DNA of 64,000 nt. Origin: Lachnospiraceae bacterium (GTDB lineage Bacteria; Bacillota; Clostridia; Lachnospirales; Lachnospiraceae). The position numbers and the translations under genes were made by a program. Location of the stretch: positions 102,192-166,191 of the forward strand of contig JAFWZV010000011.1 of NCBI GenBank assembly GCA_017517305.1, written 5' to 3'. This document shows positions 57,488-64,000 of this stretch, in pieces (positions within the stretch are counted from its first letter, which is position 1; the number at the start of each line of letters is the position of its first letter). A model generated the notes under the pieces. It saw nothing but the letters and a program-made list of their open reading frames with translations, did not search any database and was not told where the DNA came from.

Positions 57488-60400
57488 ATGAAAAGATTAT
57501 TCAGAAAGGACAACCGAATAGCTAGGCTTATAGCAATGTGGTTAGTGTTTATTATGGCACTTACACCATTTTATGAGCATTCGGGAATAAAGAATCCGAC
57601 TAAGGCGTCAAGTGGTACCATGGAGTATACACTTGATATTACTGTGACAGATTTACTCACAAAGAATGGTGATGATACAGTAGTGATGGATAATACAGAT
57701 GTCAATGCTATTCATTATCATATTATTGGAGATGATACAACTAATAACATGTATTATTGGAATTGTACTGGTTCATATAATTCTGCTACCATAAAAGCTA
57801 ATGTTAGTGGTAGCTTGAGTTATGATACTAATTCTAATGTTGGATATGAGTACAAGGTAAAGGTGTACACTAATGGTGCTACTCCAGATCCGTATTTGGC
57901 AGCAACTGATGACACGCTTAAACTTCCTACTGAAGGATTAACAGTTGATAATGTAGATGATACATATGCCATATACGTGAAGGTAAATTCTTTTTCATAT
58001 GGGAATAATAATCCTCAAGATACAGCAAGTGACACTAATAACAAGTGGTATTTGCTTGCAAAATACAAGCTTGTAGGTCAGACATCTGCTGACATTCCTT
58101 ATGGCTGGGATACTTCAGAAAGTGTTGCAAACGATGCAAGTTTAGTACAGTTTGGTGTGGTTACGGCTCCTGATGTATTTATTGGAGAGATATCGTATTA
58201 CTATATAGAAGGAAATAGTTCAGATGTAACAAGTTATACTGAGACAAATCTTATTCCTTTTGAACATTCAACAAAGCTTTATGAAGATAAGGCAGAAGAG
58301 GATGGTCGCTATGCAGGCTTTGTAAAATATAGAATTGATACAGACGAGACAAACTATTATTACTTAGGTGATGTGATTGAAATAGATAATACAAATCCTA
58401 AATATAAGGCAGATATATCAGTAGCTCTTGAAGGAACGAACCCTTCTACTGGAAATCCATTTTTGTCTAGTGCCGAGTTAGAGGATGGAGTATGGTATAT
58501 TGATGCGAGTAGACAAGGTGTTACGAATTATCAGGTTAAATTCTCCCTGATAGAAGCTAATCATCTTGATTCCTTAAACCTTAAGTTATATGATACTGAA
58601 ACTAATGTTGAACTTTCTGGAAGTGTAATTGCTGAAAAAACGACTGGCATGCCAGGCTACCCTTATTACGAAACTACTAACATAAATAATAGTACGTTCA
58701 CATTTACTCCAGGTGTGATTTACGAGCTTAGAGGAACGATTACTGATGCGGCTGGAAATAAGGCGGATGATGTTAATGGTAATAGTCTTGGCGATGATGC
58801 TAAGTTAGCAAAGCTTTGTTTTATTGATAAATCATTTAAAATAACCTCATGGAAGGTTAATGACGTAGAAGGTGGAAGTCTTATTACACCATGTAATTAC
58901 CAGCAGAAGCTTGATGTTACTGTTAGCTCAGGAAAAACATTGGGATCTATATGGGTATATTCAGATACAGACAATAATAATGTTTATACAGATGGAACAG
59001 ATGTTGAGATAGCTAACTATACATTCTCTGACGCGGAAGCATCTAATAAATCTAAGGGAGTATATACTAATTCACATCAATTTATGATTCCTGCAACAGA
59101 AGGAATATATGATAATGTAAAGGTATATGCTTGTGATTCGGATCCTGTTAATGGAAATGCAACCGTTACTGTTTCTTCAGATAAATTAGTATATGATATA
59201 ACAAATCCAGTAGTAACCTGTGCTAATGATGCCAACATATTTATCTATAAGAAAAATGCTCAGACTAGTGTATATGAACCATTACCTGCAGACCAGATAG
59301 TGTCTGGCCAGTATTCATTGGATACAGGAAAGAGTGAAGAATATAGATTATATGTTAAGGTTGAGGAAAACATTGATACAGAGCCTTCTGTAAAAGCATA
59401 CTATTATGCTGCAGGTAATGTTAGAACCCCAGTGGGCGATATGTTGCCAGAGGATCCAAATGCTAAATCATATGGATATTATTATCTCAATATGTCAACA
59501 GGAGATTTAATTACATTATTAGCAAATACAGACGCAAATAGATTATTGTTTGAAGTTGAGGTAATTGATGATGTTAACCTTAATTGTAGGGTGACATCTA
59601 ATCCAGAAATTATTATTTCTGATAAGACTCTTAGAATAGACAGTGCTTTGCTTACTGTGGGAAATACCAATCAGCCAGTTGATATTTTTACTGGAGCTGG
59701 TAACTATAGTAATAGCGAATTGTTCAAATTGACAATAACTGCTTCTTCAGGATATCCAATTACTTTGATAGAAGCAATTAAAGATGTAACTACTGCTAAT
59801 CCAACTGGTACAGCTTTTGATCCAGTGGTTCAGGCTACGTTTACAGAAGAGCAAAATACTCAGGATCCAGTTACAAAACGTTATAGTGTAACAGCCACAA
59901 TTGTTATACCAAGTAGCGTAGCTGAGGATACCTTAAACTTATTACTTGAAGAGGTTCACGTTAAGGCTACAGATAATCATACGCCTGTAGACGTTAATGT
60001 AGATCCAAATGAGGTTTATTATAGATTAGGAACACTCCTCTATGATGCTACAGATCCTGTAATGACAGATGTGGATACAGGATTAGCCTTTGTTGCTGAT
60101 GATGGAAAGTGGTATAAGGCATTAGCTGGAGAAAATTATATTGAATTAGATGCTAAATTCACAACAGGTCCACAGAATGTAGATGAATCTACATTTGAAG
60201 AAGGAAAGATTACATATGTTGTTGAAAATACAGCTGCTAATGATATTCTTGAGCCAACTAGTAATGGAGTTGTGATTAATAATGCAGATGCACTTAGCGC
60301 TACTGCCAATGTAAAAGTACCTGAGTCAAAAAATGCATATGGTACTAAGGTTACATTTAGTGCAGTGGATAAAGCAGGAAATGCTTTAGAAAATAATAAT

Positions 60401-62548
60401 TACATTGTAAGAAAGATTGATGGTCATAATCCTAGAATCACATCAGTAAAGGTTAATGGCAATGAAAGCAATTCAGTTCCATTAAGTTCTGCAGTGAAGA
60501 TAGATGCTGGAGTTTGGGATAATTTGGCTATTGATAAGATTGTGATTGATGTAAATCAGTTGGATGGAACCACTTATTATTCAAAAACTGTAGATGATGA
60601 TTTAATAAATTATGATTCAACAGAAGTGACTAAGAATGCCTCATATGAGGTAACTCTTCCTGATGGAAGCTACAAGGTAACAGTTAAGGCTTATGATATG
60701 GCTGGTTGGGAATCTATCGAGAAGAATGCTTACTTCACCGTCGACAGCACAGCTCCAGTAGTTGATGCTACAATCAGCGCTGGTACAGCAGGTAAGACAG
60801 ATTACTTCTACAAGTCAAATGTTACAGTTGCACTTACATGTACAGAGAAGCATTCAGCTAACATTACTGTAACTGACAATGGAACTCCTGTATCAGTAAC
60901 TTGGAAGACTAATTCTGAGACTGGTGTTAAGGAAGGAACTTATACAGTATCAACAGATGGCTTACATACAGTGAAGATTGAGGCTAAGGATGGTACTGGC
61001 AATGCTGCAACAGCTGATTCAGTTGCATTTATTAAGGATACTAAGGTGCCAGTTATTAACGCAATGTTAAATGGTGCAATTAACTACAGTGAGTCAGATG
61101 GTGTTAGAGTGTTTACAGCTAATACTACACTTGCGTTCTCAGAGAAAGATGATAATAAGGATGCAAATGGATTCTACTATCAGATGACTAAGACAGTACC
61201 AGATGAGACTCCTGTTGTTGGTAAGTCTGACAAGACTCCACATAGAAGCTTCTCATATACTGATGAAGCAGAGTATACTGTTAATGTCTACTCAGTAGAT
61301 ATGGCTAACAATGTTAGTGCAACAAAGACAGTTAGATTTAGAATTGATAAGACAGCACCAAGCATTAGCATTGGTGGTATAGGAGATGGTGGTTCATCAT
61401 CTAATCCAGTAACAGTTTCTCTTAATATGCAGGAGCTTTATTGGAGCGATGCTACCGGAACAGTAGAGATTTATATGAAGTCTGGTGAGGGCTTCGGCGA
61501 GGAGCTTATTGAGGAGATTCCATATACTCCAACAGGTAGAAATACTTCAATTTCAAGATCCTTTGCTGAGTCTGGAATTTATCGTATTGAGTTTAATGCA
61601 CAGGATAGTGCGGGTCATACTGCAACTACTTCAAGCTCATTTACTATAGATACAGAGGTTCCTGTAGTAACACTTGAAGGTGTAGCAAACTATGATGTAA
61701 CAGATAAGGATGTTACTATTGCATCAACTATTACAGATAAGTTCTACGCTTCTAAGAAGGTAACTATAACTGGAAGTGTGACTGACGATACTGGAAAGGT
61801 TACACCACTCACTATAGATAACTATAGTGCAACTGCTAACCCAACAGTTATCAATGAAACCTTCAGCGAAGATGGTATATATGATTTAACCATTACCTGT
61901 GTTGATATTGTAGGTAATACAGATTCTAAGTCAGTACATTTCATAATTGATAAGACTGATCCTGTAATCGGAGATTTGTCTGATTATGAGGATAAGATCC
62001 TTACTTCCTTTGTATGGGATAAGGATTTGGATGAGCTTGTATCAGACCTTACTGTATGTGATGTTCACATGTACTTGAATGGACAGGAATACAATGGTGA
62101 GGATGCAGTAGAGGATGGTTCATATATACTTCTTATTACTGCGGAGGATGAGCTTGGACACTTAGTTGAGAAGGAGGTTAAGTTCACTCTTGATACTAAG
62201 GCACCTGTATTTATTGTAACTGGTGTTGAGGATGAAGAGAGCAGAATTGAACCATACAATATCTCAGTATCACTTCAGCTTGAGGAGGATACTCTTACAT
62301 CTGTAACATTGAATGATAAGGTGGTTACAATCAATGGTAACACAGCAACATTTAGCGTAACAGAGATTGGCGAGTATAAGCTTTATATGGAGGCTGTGGA
62401 TGAGGCTGGAAATGTTTCATCAGCAGAATACGAGTTTGAGCTTGAGGCTGAGAAGGAGTTTGACTTCGGAATTATTATAGCTATCGTAGCAGTACTTCTT
62501 GTGATTATAATTTTCTTAATTATTAGAAGTAAAAGCAAGAAGAAATAA
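57488..62548 (+). CDS. Large surface protein with Ig-like domains and C-terminal membrane anchor
   Basis: A 1686-residue protein. An N-terminal signal or anchor helix (about 13-29) is followed by many beta-rich segments; those from about residue 1070 onward are clear bacterial Ig-like units (VDSTAPVVDATISAG, RIDKTAPSISI, TIDTEVPVVTLEG, LDTKAPVFIVTG). It ends with a membrane helix (FGIIIAIVAVLLVIIIFLII) and a basic tail. The start follows AAGGGGGGAA. It is the largest gene here and lies in the kinase operon, so its export or display may be the output of the signalling. Confidence 0.85.
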   Translation: MKRLFRKDNRIARLIAMWLVFIMALTPFYEHSGIKNPTKASSGTMEYTLDITVTDLLTKNGDDTVVMDNTDVNAIHYHIIGDDTTNNMYYWNCTGSYNSATIKANVSGSLSYDTNSNVGYEYKVKVYTNGATPDPYLAATDDTLKLPTEGLTVDNVDDTYAIYVKVNSFSYGNNNPQDTASDTNNKWYLLAKYKLVGQTSADIPYGWDTSESVANDASLVQFGVVTAPDVFIGEISYYYIEGNSSDVTSYTETNLIPFEHSTKLYEDKAEEDGRYAGFVKYRIDTDETNYYYLGDVIEIDNTNPKYKADISVALEGTNPSTGNPFLSSAELEDGVWYIDASRQGVTNYQVKFSLIEANHLDSLNLKLYDTETNVELSGSVIAEKTTGMPGYPYYETTNINNSTFTFTPGVIYELRGTITDAAGNKADDVNGNSLGDDAKLAKLCFIDKSFKITSWKVNDVEGGSLITPCNYQQKLDVTVSSGKTLGSIWVYSDTDNNNVYTDGTDVEIANYTFSDAEASNKSKGVYTNSHQFMIPATEGIYDNVKVYACDSDPVNGNATVTVSSDKLVYDITNPVVTCANDANIFIYKKNAQTSVYEPLPADQIVSGQYSLDTGKSEEYRLYVKVEENIDTEPSVKAYYYAAGNVRTPVGDMLPEDPNAKSYGYYYLNMSTGDLITLLANTDANRLLFEVEVIDDVNLNCRVTSNPEIIISDKTLRIDSALLTVGNTNQPVDIFTGAGNYSNSELFKLTITASSGYPITLIEAIKDVTTANPTGTAFDPVVQATFTEEQNTQDPVTKRYSVTATIVIPSSVAEDTLNLLLEEVHVKATDNHTPVDVNVDPNEVYYRLGTLLYDATDPVMTDVDTGLAFVADDGKWYKALAGENYIELDAKFTTGPQNVDESTFEEGKITYVVENTAANDILEPTSNGVVINNADALSATANVKVPESKNAYGTKVTFSAVDKAGNALENNNYIVRKIDGHNPRITSVKVNGNESNSVPLSSAVKIDAGVWDNLAIDKIVIDVNQLDGTTYYSKTVDDDLINYDSTEVTKNASYEVTLPDGSYKVTVKAYDMAGWESIEKNAYFTVDSTAPVVDATISAGTAGKTDYFYKSNVTVALTCTEKHSANITVTDNGTPVSVTWKTNSETGVKEGTYTVSTDGLHTVKIEAKDGTGNAATADSVAFIKDTKVPVINAMLNGAINYSESDGVRVFTANTTLAFSEKDDNKDANGFYYQMTKTVPDETPVVGKSDKTPHRSFSYTDEAEYTVNVYSVDMANNVSATKTVRFRIDKTAPSISIGGIGDGGSSSNPVTVSLNMQELYWSDATGTVEIYMKSGEGFGEELIEEIPYTPTGRNTSISRSFAESGIYRIEFNAQDSAGHTATTSSSFTIDTEVPVVTLEGVANYDVTDKDVTIASTITDKFYASKKVTITGSVTDDTGKVTPLTIDNYSATANPTVINETFSEDGIYDLTITCVDIVGNTDSKSVHFIIDKTDPVIGDLSDYEDKILTSFVWDKDLDELVSDLTVCDVHMYLNGQEYNGEDAVEDGSYILLITAEDELGHLVEKEVKFTLDTKAPVFIVTGVEDEESRIEPYNISVSLQLEEDTLTSVTLNDKVVTINGNTATFSVTEIGEYKLYMEAVDEAGNVSSAEYEFELEAEKEFDFGIIIAIVAVLLVIIIFLIIRSKSKKK

Positions 62549-62563
62549 TTTATAGCATTTATG

Positions 62564-62597
62564 AGAGACTGTAACCTTGTTGCAGTCTCTTTTCTTT
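62564..62597 (+). terminator. Intrinsic terminator after the large surface protein gene
   Basis: AGAGACTG pairs with CAGTCTCT, extended inward by TAAC/GTTG with one wobble, and is followed by TTTTCTTT. Confidence 0.85.
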
Positions 62598-62675
62598 GCT
62601 TGTAGTTTTATAGAAAATGTAGTACAATTTATATAGTTATTGGTATTTTTTTGAAGTTTGTAAATGGAGGTAATT

Positions 62676-63404
62676 ATGATCGATTTTTATATGTATTCAT
62701 CTCCAGGTGGTAGAGATAATAATGAGGATTACATTACTAAGGCTGAATACGGTGAGGACAAATGCTTTGTTCTTTGTGATGGCCTTGGAGGCCACGATTG
62801 TGGAGAGGTAGCATCCTCTTATGTGGCAAATGTTGTGGCAGAGGAGTTTTCGCTTTATGGAGATAGACCGGATTTTTTAGCTAATGCTTTTAATAAAGCA
62901 CAACAAGGTCTTCTTAAGCTTCAGGAGGAGCGCGGATTGACTAATGCTATGAAAACTACCTTGGTGGTACTTGTGGTTACTGAGAGTCAGATTAAGTGGG
63001 CTCATATAGGAGATAGCAGACTGTATCGTTTCTATGATAGTGGTGATAAGTACGAGAGAACCAGAGATCACAGTATGGTTCAGATACTTAAGGATATGGG
63101 TGAAATTACTGAGGCAGATATGCGTCACCATGAGGATAGGAATAAGGTATTACGAGTTATGGGCGCAGAGTGGAGTACAAAGAACTTTGATTTAAGCGCT
63201 GTTCTTGAGAGAGGTGAATCACAAAGCTTTGCTCTTATGACAGATGGATTTTGGGAATATGTTCTTGAGGAGGAGATGATGAGTCTTCTCAAGACTACAG
63301 ATAGTGCTAAGAGCTGGCTTGAGGCTATGGAACAGCTAGTGTTAGAGAGAGCTGATATGACTAAAACAGATAATTATTCAGCTATATGTGTAAAGATTGA
63401 TTAG
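62676..63404 (+). CDS. Second PP2C-type Ser/Thr phosphatase
   Basis: A 242-residue PPM phosphatase with CDGLGGHDCGE, IGDSRLY, MTDGFWE and KTDNYSAICV. It is distinct from the copy at 53503. ATG 62676 follows GGAGG; the earlier in-frame ATG at 62664 overlaps that site. It is beyond a terminator from the kinase operon and may have its own promoter in the preceding 80 bases. Confidence 0.94.
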   Translation: MIDFYMYSSPGGRDNNEDYITKAEYGEDKCFVLCDGLGGHDCGEVASSYVANVVAEEFSLYGDRPDFLANAFNKAQQGLLKLQEERGLTNAMKTTLVVLVVTESQIKWAHIGDSRLYRFYDSGDKYERTRDHSMVQILKDMGEITEADMRHHEDRNKVLRVMGAEWSTKNFDLSAVLERGESQSFALMTDGFWEYVLEEEMMSLLKTTDSAKSWLEAMEQLVLERADMTKTDNYSAICVKID

Positions 63405-63409
63405 AAATG

Positions 63410-63443
63410 TTGCCAGGCAGGTGTTATACTATTTGCCTGGCAA
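63410..63443 (+). terminator. Hairpin between PP2C and HAD genes
   Basis: TTGCCAGGCA pairs perfectly with TGCCTGGCAA over 10 bp with a 14-base loop. There is no T run (GTTAATTAG), so termination would be weak. Confidence 0.5.
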
Positions 63444-63470
63444 GTTAATTAGAGGATATGGGAGTATAAT

Positions 63471-64000
63471 ATGTTTAAGGCAGTAGTATTCGATATGGAT
63501 GGTGTCATTACAGACACAGAAAAATTATATAGACGTTATCAGCTTGAAGAAGGTAGAGCAAGAGGAATCACTGATGAAGAGATGGAGCAGGTTTGTCTGG
63601 CTATAGCAGGTGGTAACAAATATACCAATAAACCTAAATTTGAAGCAATAGTAGGTAGAGGAATAGACTATTTTGAGTATAGAGAGAAGATGATGGCCCG
63701 TATGGATGCTCATATAAAGGAACATGGTGTGGAATTAAAGGTGGGAGTAAAGGATACACTACAGTATCTTAAATCCAAGGGGATTAAAATTGGACTTGCC
63801 ACATCTACAGTAAGAGAAAGAGCCACAGGGTATCTGGTGGACCATGGAATATATGATTACTTTGATGCCCTTATATTCGGAGATATGGTGGAGCATGGTA
63901 AGCCTGCACCAGATATATTTCTTAAAGCTTGTGAAGAGCTTAAAGCTTTACCTGAGGAAACTATTGCAGTTGAGGACTCAATTAATGGAATAAAATCCGC
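63471..64000 (+). CDS. HAD family hydrolase, beta-phosphoglucomutase-like, partial
   Basis: The first 176 residues of a HAD phosphatase, cut by the window end. Motif I is FDMDGVITDTE, motif II is IGLATST, the lysine motif is GKPAPDIF, and the final visible residues VEDSINGI are motif III. The Cap domain lies between motifs I and II. Family members dephosphorylate or isomerise sugar phosphates; the substrate is unclear. Confidence 0.9.
   Translation, partial: MFKAVVFDMDGVITDTEKLYRRYQLEEGRARGITDEEMEQVCLAIAGGNKYTNKPKFEAIVGRGIDYFEYREKMMARMDAHIKEHGVELKVGVKDTLQYLKSKGIKIGLATSTVRERATGYLVDHGIYDYFDALIFGDMVEHGKPAPDIFLKACEELKALPEETIAVEDSINGIKS

Overview
The window reads as a single stretch of chromosome from a low-GC Firmicute, most likely a member of the Lachnospiraceae (class Clostridia). 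The basis is AT-rich coding sequence with AGGAGG-type ribosome binding sites, a tmk-yaaR-holB-ricT-rsmI cluster in the Bacillus/Clostridia order, ChW repeats in a secreted protein, a Gram-positive Tad pilus locus containing DUF5702 and Flp1-type pilin genes, and FHA proteins with a DUF6382-like N-terminal region. I cannot name the genus. I see no phage, insertion sequence, CRISPR array, rRNA or tRNA.

Layout. 1-7331: complete F-type ATP synthase operon (atpZ fragment, atpI, B, E, F, H, A, G, D, C) ending in a strong terminator; the c subunit has the residues of a sodium-binding site. 7407-11175: a large secreted repeat protein with its own promoter and terminator. 11203-16220: tmk, yaaR, holB, ricT, a TrmN6-like methyltransferase and rsmI, closed by a bidirectional terminator shared with a convergent HTH gene. 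16997-25746: a secreted transglutaminase-like protein with six ChW repeats, an AI-2E family permease, a DUF815 ATPase, an unknown membrane-anchored protein, a 32-residue membrane peptide, an AIR-synthase-like protein, an Lrp regulator, an aminotransferase and trmL. 25818-28096: a radical SAM protein and a DHH phosphoesterase.

28250-36984: a Tad (Flp) pilus operon with prepilin peptidase, TadZ/CpaE-like, TadA, TadB, TadC, a 56-residue Flp pilin, a DUF5702 protein, two TadE-like proteins and an FHA protein. A long structured leader precedes it, and a second long hairpin separates the DUF5702 and TadE genes. 37010-46734: a small unknown gene, a flavodoxin-like/SCP2 fusion, dnaX-ybaB-recR, pfkA, two unknown genes and lysA (minus strand). 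46941-48508: a DUF624 membrane protein and a cyclophilin (minus strand). 48563-63404: mltG followed by a phospho-signalling cluster of two FHA proteins, a PP2C phosphatase, a membrane Ser/Thr kinase with TPR-like repeats, a membrane protein carrying a ladder of T-x-VL motifs, a 1686-residue surface protein and a second PP2C phosphatase. A HAD hydrolase gene runs off the right edge.

Three things stand out. (1) The Tad leader has a perfect 15-bp inverted repeat enclosing a nested hairpin just upstream of the ribosome binding site of a gene with no AUG start. (2) A family of four intergenic elements (21634, 41142, 45399, 47796) shares a core containing CCTAGGCAGG and GGCCAGTA inside nested stems whose sequences change in compensating ways; three of the four sit between convergent genes. 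(3) The kinase/FHA/phosphatase cluster combines FHA readers, a threonine-motif ladder that could be their ligand, and tandem-repeat linkers, and the same FHA architecture closes the Tad operon.
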